From assembly GCA_030141585.1 (NCBI GenBank), contig JAQIFP010000002.1, forward strand, positions 186,001-250,000: a stretch of DNA of 64,000 nt. The letters are read 5' to 3'. This stretch comes from Ophryocystis elektroscirrha (lineage: Eukaryota > Apicomplexa > Conoidasida > Neogregarinorida > Ophryocystidae). The number at the start of each line of letters is the position of its first letter. The first letter of the stretch is position 1. The translations under genes were made by a program, and so were the position numbers. A model generated the notes under the pieces. It ran no database searches and was not told the DNA's origin. It saw nothing but the letters and a program-made list of their open reading frames with translations. Below, one piece after another: positions 23,221-35,853 of the stretch.

Positions 23221-23991
23221 TGCTCTTGAATATGGTGTTTGTTATACTCTTAAACTCCACTTTGAAATTTGTTGAAATAATTGCTTCAGTACATTCAAAA
23301 AAAGTCATATAATGCTACTAAGCAGTTGGATATCAGTTACTGCATTGGTATCAATGTAAATTCATTTATATTGTGCAATGTAAATACTTGTTTCAAGCAA
23401 AAGATCAAACAGTGGTTTATAAAGTTGCTTTTAATTTATTTTAATTGATTATAAAAGAAATTTACTTTTACTACATTTAAGCATTTTTAATATTATTTTC
23501 CTAGATATATAATTTTAAAAATTGGTATCATGCCATTTTATATTATTTCCCTAAAAAATCTAAGCAGACAACTTTCGTACCTCTTGCTTCAAGTTCCAAG
23601 ACTTTAAGAAATATGGTTGAAATTTAATATATTTGATATATCGATTGGCTTAATTTCAAATTAAATAGTAAAAAAAATCTGTTAATGTATAATCACTCTT
23701 TCAGTTTTGGCAATAAAAGGTTTATCAAGTAATCTGATTCATAATGGTAATATCTAATTTTATTTAATGAAATAAACTTTTATTTCTTATAACTATCTTT
23801 TTGTAAAAAAATTTAGTTTGGGAAATATTAAAATATATTTCTTGAAGCATATGCTGGTACAAAATATACGTCAATATTAAGATTATTGGCACAAATAACA
23901 AAGATTTAAACAGTTTTTGAGTTGTCTAGATATTGTACATCAGGTTAGTTTAATTTTTTCGGGATTTAATTGAAGAGAAACCTAAGTACAG
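23221..23991. other. Intergenic, divergent promoter region
   Basis: AT-rich, between the hydrolase and the actin-like gene. No ORF, RNA gene or repeat was identified. Confidence 0.4.
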
Positions 23992-25206
23992 ATGTCTGAT
24001 AGCAGGAATGCAATTGTTCTTGATCTGGGTTCACACTCTTTTAAAGTAGGTTTAGCAAGTGAAGAGCCACCAAATAGTACGGTTCCTAGTATCTATGGTG
24101 TAGATGGGCACAACAATTTAGTTTTTGGCGAAAAAGCTTTAAGCTTAACTTCAGGCTATACGAAAATTTTTAATAATGGTACAATAACAGATTGGGATAT
24201 CTATGAAAAAGCTATGAAAAACTTAATAAATGAGGAATTGAAAATAAATAATATATCTGAGCATAATGTTTTACTTATAGAACCTGCATTGAATCCAAAA
24301 TTATCTCGGGAAAAGTTGGTACAAATTGCTTTTGAAGAATTTAATGTACCTGCACTACAAATTGCTGTACAACCCATTATGGGATTATATGCTACTGGTC
24401 GTACAACAGGAACGGTTGTTGATATTGGTGAAGACATTTGTCAAATACTGCCCATCATAGATGGTTTCGCACATTTACATCGTTGCGTCCGTGATCGACA
24501 TTATAGTTCAGCTGGTTTTGATATAACAAAGTTGTTGAAACATGATCTGACAAGTTCAAATTTTGATGTTGAGGGCAAGTATAAACCAAATTATTTTAAT
24601 AACTTTCCTTTCCATATAATTGAGGAAATAAAGCACAATCTGTGCTATGTTAAATACACAGAGTTTTCATCGCCAGATTCTTCTAATTTGATCAATGATG
24701 TGACTATGCAAGCGTGTGATACTGAAAAATTTTTGAACCAAGATGTAGTCGAGTATAAATTACCGGACGGTCAAAAACTTGAATTACCCACAGAGATATG
24801 CACAAATTGCACCGAAACACTATTCCAGCCTAAATTGCTGCATAAAGTTAAATATGAACAATCATCCAAAAGCTGCAGAGATTTGAGGGGACTTCATGTC
24901 AAAATATTTGAATGTATAGATAGCGTGAATCCTGTTGATTATTGGAAAAACTTATATTCTAATATTGTTCTAATAGGTGGCTCTACTATATTTAAAAACT
25001 TGTCTGAACGATTACATAAAGAAATGATACAACTGGCTCCTCCCACGATGCAAACAAATATTACTTGCTCAAAAAAAAATAAATTTACAACTTGGCTAGG
25101 TGGTGCAATATTAACAATGTTGGGTAGTTTTCACTCAATGTGGGTAACAGCTGCTGATTACAACGCAAACGGACCAACATTTATACATAGAAAAAGTCTT
25201 TTTTGA
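23992..25206 (+). CDS. Divergent actin-like / actin-related protein
   Basis: Intronless, 404 aa. It has the actin fold along its whole length: phosphate-1 loop VLDLGSHSFKVGLASEEPP, PSIYG, ITDWDIYEKAMKNLI, LIEPALNPKLSREKLVQIAF, phosphate-2 loop TGTVVDIGEDICQILPIIDG, NITKLL-like SAGFDITKLL, ETLFQPKLL, adenosine loop VLIGGSTIFKNLSERL, and the C-terminus TTWLGGAILTMLGSFHSMW ... GPTFIHRKSLF. Conventional actin has DSGDG at the phosphate-2 loop and DNG at the phosphate-1 loop; here they read DIGED and DLG, so ATP hydrolysis and polymerisation may differ. It is not close enough to ARP1, 2, 3, 4 or 6 for me to name a class; apicomplexan ALP1-type proteins are the nearest analogy. Confidence 0.88.
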   Translation: MSDSRNAIVLDLGSHSFKVGLASEEPPNSTVPSIYGVDGHNNLVFGEKALSLTSGYTKIFNNGTITDWDIYEKAMKNLINEELKINNISEHNVLLIEPALNPKLSREKLVQIAFEEFNVPALQIAVQPIMGLYATGRTTGTVVDIGEDICQILPIIDGFAHLHRCVRDRHYSSAGFDITKLLKHDLTSSNFDVEGKYKPNYFNNFPFHIIEEIKHNLCYVKYTEFSSPDSSNLINDVTMQACDTEKFLNQDVVEYKLPDGQKLELPTEICTNCTETLFQPKLLHKVKYEQSSKSCRDLRGLHVKIFECIDSVNPVDYWKNLYSNIVLIGGSTIFKNLSERLHKEMIQLAPPTMQTNITCSKKNKFTTWLGGAILTMLGSFHSMWVTAADYNANGPTFIHRKSLF

Positions 25207-25353
25207 TTTCATTTGATACGGATACAATGAAGATAGATGTAGTAATTAGTATGAGATACTTTAATTTTTTTTTGTTTGAATAATAATAAAAACGACAATA
25301 TACATCATTACATTACTAATAAATCTACTAATTTAATAGTCTTTATCATTATT

Positions 25354-28221
<2,868 letters not shown>

Positions 28222-28653
28222 TCAAACATCAAATTCATTGCTCATTGAGTGCTCACAGCACTATTTATAAATAGATTCTTTTTTTATCAATCTGAGGCAT
28301 AAAAAACTGTGCCATATTTCCCAATTCTTAATATTCTTTCTCTGCCACTAAATCAAACTCTATATCTGAAATTTGATAAAAAATAAAGCAAACTTTAGTA
28401 CAATCTTTGTTTTTAAAAATATTGAACTTTCTGAGTAGATAATTTGCACTATTCCTGAAAAAATTACTGAAAAAAATAACAAATAACTAATGCAGAATTT
28501 GCTATATACAAAAGTTTATTTTGAACCAATTATTTTGAAATAAATCGACTAATTTATTGAAATTTATGTTGTTTGGTAAAAAAAAAGGCGGTTCAATAAT
28601 TTCAGTCTTTCTTAAATAATATGTTTATATCATTAATGGGAATTTAAGTAAAT

Positions 28654-28882
28654 TTAGTTTTGTGCACTATTTGGTTTCCTTCTCTTATCTCGTCCATTAA
28701 CAACATTTATGTATCTTCTTTTATATAATTGACGTTTTTTGGCGCGTCCTGTCAAATTTCTTTGAGTTTTCTCATTTTTGGGAGTTTTAGGAGTTTGGCT
28801 TTTAACTTTACCAGCACGAGCGAGAGATCCGTGTACTTTTCCTATAAAAAAAATTAGCTGAACAAATAAATAACTAACCCAT
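28654..28882 (-). CDS. Small-subunit ribosomal protein eS30
   Basis: Two exons. Exon 1 is just ATGG (28882-28879), then a 37-nt intron (28878-28842), then 28841-28654. The mature protein starts [20 protein letters not shown] and runs through [18 protein letters not shown], 63 aa, the typical eS30 length. No ubiquitin-like FUBI domain is fused in front, unlike animal FAU; protists and fungi usually encode eS30 alone. The 4-nt coding first exon means that single-ORF prediction calls the wrong start (MNKKWVSYL...). Confidence 0.93.
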
Positions 28883-29671
28883 TTTTTATTCAATAATCTT
28901 GAATGTTCTAATAGGTATACTTTAATGGGACAGTTTGAGCTGATTTCAGTACAGCATTATCTAGTTTTAATATTTTTGATTGTTCGCCTCTAGAGTCACT
29001 TATTTATTCTTTTATAATAGTTTAAGTGCTAGAGAGTGCGTAAAATAAGACTGAGTAGTTTTTGCTTGAGCGTAGATCAATCTTTTACGCTCATTAGAAA
29101 ATTATACCCATACAATATATATTCATTAATATGATTATAAAAGAACAAACTATTCTGTTTCAAAACCCTTTCATAATATTACTCTCAGTTGTACACATAA
29201 TTAGTAGTATTAGCTTTATTGTAAAATATCGCTATTCATTCAGCTGCATAATTTCTAGAACCAGGATAGATTTAAAGAACTTTTTAATAATCAAGCGTTT
29301 ACAGTTCTATTAAATTGCCATTTATCCTCGCAAATTATTTAATTACTTTATATGGTCATCAAAAATGCATATATACAGTATTGATTCTATAAACAAAAAG
29401 CAATAATATATATCTACTGATACAAGCAAACTCATCTACGCTGAACATTTAATAACATTTTATTTAAATATACAATCAATGCAAGAAATACATCTAAATG
29501 TATTGTAATTTTTTAAAAACAAATTTATATTTTTTTTTCTATCTGCTATTATTTGAATGCATTCATTTTTACTGATCATGCTGCTAGAGTTTTTGATCAT
29601 AAATAGTTATGGTATATATAATATAGACAGTCACTGAAATAAGTAATTTTTCAAAATATAATCATACAAAA
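28883..29671. other. Intergenic, about 790 bp
   Basis: Divergent space between eS30 and the BAP31-like gene. It contains a small perfect hairpin (29068-29092). The 60-codon plus-strand ORF at 29131 has chance composition and is not supported. Confidence 0.4.
29068..29092. promoter_or_regulatory. Short hairpin upstream of eS30
   Basis: GAGCGTA (29068-29074) pairs exactly with TACGCTC (29086-29092) around an 11-nt loop. It lies about 190 bp 5' of eS30. The G+C-rich arms stand out against the AT background. It may be a binding site for a dimeric regulator; the function is unknown. Confidence 0.2.
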
Positions 29672-30188
29672 ATGGCATACTCCTTTTGGTCATTAATTAC
29701 TTATGTATTTCTGCCTTCCGCTTTATTTTTAGCTTTATTACTAGTGACAAATGTAAAAATCCTTGAGAATGCTGCACACTCCGTCTGTATGATAGATATG
29801 GGATTCTTAGGATTTTCTTTCAAATTTCCTCTATTTATTATCTTTATTTGTAGTATTGCTTTCCTTGGTGAATGGAGAACATTAAATCGGCTGTATTCTC
29901 AGCGCACAAATAAAGTTACAATTGTTGAATTTAATGAAGTCTGGAAAGCATCTTTATGGCGTCATCAAAGAAATTGGTAGATTTCAACATATATATCTAA
30001 GAACTCATTAGGTGGTTAACTCTAGGCTGCATAATTTTTTGGTTGTAAGATTATAATACTATGATATTTATTTTAGCATGGTATGGCGATTAAGTGCTGT
30101 ATTGCTGTCTATAAGACGAGAGATAGAGCTTTTGGACATAAAAAAACCAGTGCTCTTAAATCAAGAAAAATCTCATCGTATTAAATAG
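29672..30188 (+). CDS. BAP31-like ER membrane protein
   Basis: Three exons with introns of 35 and 32 nt (gtagattt...cattag and gtaagatt...ttttag). The product is about 145 aa. Three membrane helices are visible: SFWSLITYVFLPSALFLALL, FKFPLFIIFICSIAFLGEW and WWLTLGCIIFWFMVWRLSAV. The motif RHQRNWWLTLGCIIFWFMVWRL matches the third-helix region of BAP29/BAP31 proteins (R-x-x-R-N followed by an aromatic helix). The family acts in ER export and quality control of membrane proteins. The usual long coiled-coil tail with a KKxx ER signal is reduced to about 30 residues here, ending HRIK. That is shorter than the family norm. Confidence 0.7.
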
Positions 30189-30440
30189 TATTAATTTTTA
30201 GATACCATAAGAAGATAGCTTGTACATATTTTTGATTTAAGATCTATATCTGTTGCGATGTAAAAAAAAATTAAAATAATTTTCAAATAAGCTTTAAATA
30301 ACATTGAGAGATACTTAAAAACTAAACACAATACTTTTTATAACTATAAATATAAGAAGATTTTTGTGGGATAAACTAAAAGGGAAGATAATAAATTTAG
30401 TAATCAATTATATTATGTCAATGGGAGGTACATTTAAAGG

Positions 30441-31481
30441 TCATTCTTTGGTATATTGAATACTAAATAAATGTTTTTTTGTAAAAGAACGCTTTAAGTG
30501 AGTGGGAGTTTCATTAGGATCACGGTCAATCAAAGTTTTGGGGGTAGATTCATTAGCTAACGTCGTAAAGTAGCTAACAATGTCACTTGATTGAAATGTT
30601 TGAGCATAATCAAATGCTGTTTTACCAAAATTGTCTTTGTGTTCTGGGTCTAAACCGTAGTATAACAAATTTTTAAGCGTAGTAAATACATCGTTTGTGG
30701 TAATGGTTAGATTAGGTTGCTTATTACACGGGATCATACATAAGAGATGTAATGCAGTTTGATTATATTCGTTCACTCCATTTATTACCGCTCCAGCTCT
30801 AATTAATAGATCAATTGTGTTGTATTGTGCACGAGAAGCTGCGGCTAAAAGCGGTAAAATTCTAATCATCTTAAAAGGGTTTTGAATGTCTGCTATACTT
30901 ATTTCACTATTGGGATCTTCTCCTGCTTCTATAGCACGTATCAATAATTCATCAGAATTTTGATTTATACCATACGCTAAAGAAAAACGTTTGTTTTGCC
31001 GGATAGGGGCGTTGGGAGTTGATGGCTCTTCGCATGCTGATTTGGAACCAATATATGGTGTTCCAGTGCATGAAACAAAATCGGTTACATTAGTTAATAA
31101 TTGTCTTAGTCGACATGGGGGGCTTCTCGATTTATCACGAATATTCACTGTGCATTTACGCAAAATTAACTTAGGGGTTGAGGGTTCTTTACTTTCAATT
31201 GGTGATCCCAAAATACAGGGAGTATTTTTACATGCAGAAGAAATAGTAGTTGATGAAGACGAGGGAGCTGCTGTACTGACAAAACTTAAAATTTCATCTT
31301 TAATAGCAACTTCTTCGCTTAATTTAGAGTTTTTACGGGGGGGTGTCCGATACATATCTACTTTTGAATCCACATGAAGGGTGCGATTTATTCTTAATAA
31401 ATGCCGTTTACGTGTATCGTAACTGGAATTATTTATCTTTATACTATGAATTGAAGATGTTTCCAATTCATCTAAAACCAT
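30441..31481 (-). CDS. Ankyrin-repeat protein
   Basis: Single exon, about 346 aa from the Met at 31481 (MVLDELETSSIHS); an upstream in-frame Met at 31532 is less likely. The N-terminal half is Ser/Pro/Thr-rich with several basic STP/TPP sites (MYRTPPRKNS, KEPSTPKLILRK, CEEPSTPNAPIRQ), suggesting phosphorylation by proline-directed kinases. The C-terminal half holds about three ankyrin repeats: LIRAIEAGEDPNSEIS, LAAASRAQYNTIDLLIRAGA and YNQTALHLLC ... LLYYGLDPEHKDNFGKTAFDYA. Ankyrin repeats bind partner proteins; the partner is unknown. Neither a DNA-binding KilA-N nor an enzymatic domain is present. Confidence 0.8.
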   Translation of the reverse strand: MVLDELETSSIHSIKINNSSYDTRKRHLLRINRTLHVDSKVDMYRTPPRKNSKLSEEVAIKDEILSFVSTAAPSSSSTTISSACKNTPCILGSPIESKEPSTPKLILRKCTVNIRDKSRSPPCRLRQLLTNVTDFVSCTGTPYIGSKSACEEPSTPNAPIRQNKRFSLAYGINQNSDELLIRAIEAGEDPNSEISIADIQNPFKMIRILPLLAAASRAQYNTIDLLIRAGAVINGVNEYNQTALHLLCMIPCNKQPNLTITTNDVFTTLKNLLYYGLDPEHKDNFGKTAFDYAQTFQSSDIVSYFTTLANESTPKTLIDRDPNETPTHLKRSFTKKHLFSIQYTKE

Positions 31482-32059
31482 ATTAAATCTAAAACTAAAA
31501 CACAATTTGTAGAATTCACAAATGTGGCGCAACCACCTGTGAAGATTAGTCGCGCGATTAGAAATATGTTTAATTCTTTAAAAAATTGAGCATACAAAAC
31601 TATTTAATAGTAAATTGTACTTTGAATGAGGTAAGCAAAATTTTCCGTTGCACCCCAAAGTAGGCGCAGGTCATCATAGCGGAAATTGCAGGCTACATGG
31701 ATAAACATGTAAGCGTTTAGTTTGTAATCATAAGACCACAATTATTTTGTTAGAACTTTCATAAATTTGTTGCCATATACAGATTTCATTGTCTTATTAG
31801 TTTTTATCTACACAACCGCGTAATCATATTTTGTACTTCAAGTAAATTTTTGCTTATAAACTTTGCTGTCATAATCCATTTATTCTTTTTATATACCAAA
31901 GTTCAAATAAAAAAAATAAATTTTTCCCAAACGCATAAAAAGAATTACTGCAGGATATATTGATAAACCTACCTTGTAAAAAATAACAACCAAGCAGCTA
32001 ACACGTTTTGGTATTAACAATTTATTTTGGACCTTTTATAAATAATTATACTATTTGAC
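31482..32059. other. Intergenic
   Basis: Divergent region between the ankyrin gene and the membrane-protein genes. A less AT-rich patch lies around 31640-31700, with a 6-bp TTTCCG/CGGAAA inverted repeat. No gene was recognised. Confidence 0.35.
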
Positions 32060-32429
32060 ATGGCAGCGCACTATTTAGTTAGCTTGTTAATTTTATTAGT
32101 TAACGTAGCAATGCAGTTATTTTTCTCTAACATATTAGAGAAATCTGAAATAATTTTACCTGAATGGTTTAATTTTGGAAAGTAAAGTTTAATATATATA
32201 CTGATTGAATAGTTCTCTCAAAGAATTGCGATTTATTATACTATATAGTATATTCATCAAGACTTTTTTATTTCATTCGCTTCTTGGAATTATATCTATG
32301 GCAGATAGTACTACAGCAAAATATATTGGTATCACAAAACAATTGACAGTAGATGTTAGAAAGCAAGTTTTGGATTCAACTGATTATTTACTTAATACCA
32401 ACAACGAAAATCAATCCGAGCCTACTTAA
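32060..32429 (+). CDS. Small membrane protein, hypothetical
   Basis: Two exons joined through a 32-nt intron ending gattgaatag at about 32214. It begins MAAHYLVSLLILLVNVAMQL, a strong N-terminal helix (signal peptide or anchor), and has a second hydrophobic stretch FIILYSIFIKTFLFHSLLGI. It ends in a polar tail NNENQSEPT. About 112 aa. No family is recognised. The next ATG follows the stop by one base, so the two may be parts of one mis-modelled gene. Confidence 0.45.
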
Positions 32430-32430
32430 C

Positions 32431-33154
32431 ATGGTAACCAAAAACAAGCGACATGCTAAATTAGCTTCATCAACCCTGGATATTGCACGTTGCTACTTTG
32501 ATATTCTTTTTGTATACCTGCTTGGTATATTTCTGCTTTTGCGAGAGATTATCAATAGTAATTAGGATATATATTTTCAATATTTAAAGAAACATATTAG
32601 ACAATCAAATCCTACAACCCTTTTATCACTGTTATGATGAGCATTATACTTGGATTAGTTATAATAAGTATTATTATATGGGAAATGTTAATTGTATGTT
32701 ATTTAGCATATAACTTCATAACTTATTAGGTATACAACTTTGTTCTTTCAAATAATCATGTGGTATGAATCATATTTTATTATTTTGCTTCATTAGATTA
32801 ATCCCTTACAGTTCCATTCTTTTAAAGTACAAACATTGCATTAAGTTTGTGTTGTAGATATGGATGTTATGTTCAATGGGGTTATTATTTTTTAGCTTAT
32901 TGATGACGTTGCTAAGTCCAAAGGGAACATTACTATGCTTCAGCTTATTTCATTTCTATGTAGGAGCTATGTGGTTTTTATTAATAACAAATATACAACC
33001 TGAACTTTCGAATTATCAAATTAGAAATGTTTTGATACCTGCTATATGGTTCTTGCATATGTGTCGTATAGGACGTATACAAAATTCAGACAAAGTAATG
33101 CTCGGTTATTTAAAAAGGTTTATTCTAGATGAATTCAAATTATTGGAACTTTAA
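32431..33154 (+). CDS. Polytopic membrane protein, hypothetical
   Basis: Exon starting MVTKNKRHAKLAS with helix YFDILFVYLLGIFLLL; a middle exon with VMMSIILGLVIISIIIWEML; a final exon beginning at about 32861 with MGLLFFSLLMTLLSP and LCFSLFHFYVGAMWFLLIT, ending KLLEL. The second and third pieces join in phase 0. The first junction could not be resolved cleanly, so the start is uncertain. A basic N-terminus plus at least four helices suggests an ER/Golgi membrane protein. The family is not recognised. Confidence 0.45.
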
Positions 33155-33663
33155 ATTTATATGCGCAGTAGGATTTTTATTAGAAGTTTATTTGTATTTT
33201 CACGCTTTTGAAGTAAAGAAGTAATAAGTTTACTGTTTAAATTTTTTTGTAGCATAACGAAATTTCTAGAATATCTTGTTTGTTTTGGGATTCCCGCATA
33301 CATATTCATACCTCAGATAACATACATTTATGCAATCACAGTACCAATTATATTTCCACATAGAATATTTGACTAAAATTTTCACTAAAATTTTCTAGAA
33401 TATTTTTTTTTGTAACAAAAAAGTTTAGTGATTCTTAAAAGAACATAAAAAGTATAGCCAAGTTGGAATGAAAACCTATAAATACATGTAACGAAAAAAG
33501 ATAAAATCAGATTATACACTTTGAGGTTTGAAATGACAACTGAAACACATTGTGTAATTGGGAAATTACAATATAACACGTGTACATGGTATTATACTAT
33601 ATTATATGTGGTAAAGACAGTTCAAATTCACGTATGTGAATTATGATTTATAATTACAAGGAA
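33155..33663. other. Intergenic, convergent 3' region
   Basis: About 500 bp of AT-rich sequence between convergent genes. A short minus-strand ORF here has chance composition. Nothing is supported. Confidence 0.4.
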
Positions 33664-35644
33664 TCATTGCTGGCGTTCAAAGAGTGATGATGATTTGGTT
33701 AAATTGTCGATGTTGCTTTTGCTATAATTATTATTATTATTATTATTATTATTATCTGAATAAATACTGAATCTCATATGCTGCAATTGTTTATTTATAT
33801 CATCGGAATAATTGAAAGGCTGTTGTAAATATGGTACAGTAAAATGTTGTTGCTGTAGTCCCTGTTGCTGTAGCACTTGTTGCTGTAGCACCTGTTGTTG
33901 TAGCCCAGGTTGCTGCTGTTGTTTTGACAATACGGTGTTCATTAACAAATTCACGGGACTCACGTTGGAATTTTTTTTCGTTTCATTTGGAGGCATTGAT
34001 TGATGATGATATTCACTTAAAGATTTAATTAGCAACTGATAAGTGTCCGTTTGAGACTGCGGACATGAAGTTGGCTGCTGTGGATGGTAATTTTGTTTAC
34101 TCAGGAATTCAAGACTAGGTGAATGTGGAATTTTATAAGTTGTATTTGGGTCCCTTCCATTATTTGATGGGGAAGATGTAGCGTTATTAGTTGCGATACC
34201 AGATGTGGTATAGCCTCTTGAAGCAGATGCAGCCTGTGGCGCCATAGAATTGTATTTTTCTGCAGAGAATTGATGTGGAAAAAACATTTTGGGATGAGGG
34301 TTTCCTCCTATTGAATTATTGTTTGATGATTTACACAAATTTAGAGTATTTGGAAAGTTCATATGTTTTTTGTCTAATCCCATCATATTCGGGTATGAAT
34401 TGGAAGGTCTTGTCAAGGTATCATACATTGCCATCTGAGATAAATTATCTTTTGTACTATTCACATGAAAACTCTGACTCAAGGGGCTTTCCTGTGCAAA
34501 TGCTGAATTGCATGAATTTCCACAAACATTGCCCAACTGTGATAAATCTATGTTTCCTAAAACTGCATCTTGATTTGCATTTTTGTTTAAGTCCATCGAT
34601 TTCGATGAATTAGAAAACATATCGCCTGTATTTTCGGATAGCAAAATATAAGAGGACTGATCATTTAATAAAGAACGTAAAGTTTCGTTTTTTAGAAAAT
34701 GAGCTGGATCAATTTGTTTATTGAAAGACCTGAATTAAAAGAGAATTACATTATTCAACATTTTTAAGCTACAACGACAATTTATTCAATTAAAAAAATT
34801 GTCATAATACTAATATTTCGCTACTAAAAAATTATATTAATATCCTCAAACATAAATTAGAATCATAGATATTAATATAAACATAATCCTTATATTTATA
34901 TTGTATCTATTTACAAAGATTCATTACTTTTTAGTCCATAGAGAAGGTTCAAAATAAGTCCATATATCACTCGATTCATTGTTTACTATAAACAATTTTC
35001 ACTTAAAAAAGAAAATTTACCCTGATGATTGTAAAAAAACCATTTTTTCCAGTCTGTATGATATGTCCAACCCCGATTATATAACTCTATAGCAGCGTAA
35101 CTTTGCCACATATCGCAAACAATCGTATAAAAAATATAAAATAGAGTTTCAGCAGTAAATCTCTTTAAGTGGAAAAGCTTTCAATAATAAAATATATAAA
35201 TAATTGATTATATACCTTAAGAGTAGGGGTATTCATATAGTAGCATGCTGGCAGATTAAATCTAATTAAATATTGATATTATTATATTATTTTACTCTAC
35301 AGAGTCTTTAGGAGGTTTTACATCTTTCAGTAAACTTGTTAGTGACGGATGCAATGCCCTATAAATATAAATATTTGAAAGGCAAATATGAAGACAATTC
35401 ATTAGTATTTGAATTTTACGCTGACTACATTTAATTTGTATTTCCTTGTATTCTTAAAATTATACAACACATACTCAGGAGCAATAACATCTAATCCTAA
35501 TGATGTTAAATCTGTACCAAGCGCAAGTTTACTGATCCAAGAATTCCCCATATAAACTAAATTAAATATTTCTTTTAGCCCATACGGAGTTGGTTTCTCA
35601 GGTTCTTTTTCATCAATAACATCCTCTTTTTGTAGCGGTTCCAT
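33664..35644 (-). CDS. CCR4-NOT complex subunit NOT2 with an N-terminal NOT box and a long Asn/Gln-rich tail
   Basis: The start MEPLQKEDVIDEKEPEKPTP leads straight into the NOT2 domain: YGLKEIFNLVY, SKLALGTDLTSLGLDVIAPE spliced (donor gtatgt) to ALHPSLTSLL, LPACYYMNTPTLK, RFTAETLFYIFY, SYAAIELYNRGWTYHTDWKKW and DIWTYFEPSLWTKK. NOT2 binds NOT1/NOT3 to form the NOT module of the deadenylase complex. In yeast and animals this domain is the extreme C-terminus. Here about 350 residues follow, beginning SFNKQIDPAHFLKNETLRSL and rich in Asn, Ser and Gln, including an LQQQ-type repeat and a poly-Asn run from an ATT array at 33725-33757. One exon junction in the middle is not resolved. Confidence 0.85.
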
Positions 35645-35853
35645 TTACCCCTCGCTGATCCAGATTAACATAGGCACAAATTTGTACATTTTGTCATATA
35701 TTTGCTGACTTATTAATCAAAAAAAAAAGATATTATAGATTTGATTTTATATTATTTTTATTTGAATTCTATTAACCAATATATTAAAAATTGATAATTA
35801 TTTCAAAAATTTTGGGATTATTTGTAAAATAACAAAATCAATTAAACTTGGAA

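Noticed and set aside
29131..29313. 60-codon plus-strand ORF
   Set aside because: Chance composition in intergenic DNA with no supporting exon or similarity.
31641..31690. TTTCCG/CGGAAA inverted repeat in a less AT-rich patch, considered as a tRNA or snRNA
   Set aside because: The 6-bp stem is too short, there is no T-loop-like GTTC or Sm-site arrangement, and no further structure could be drawn.
33812..34003. Apparent Cys-rich ORF (CCCCSPCCC)
   Set aside because: It is the antisense of the Gln-rich repeats in the NOT2 tail.
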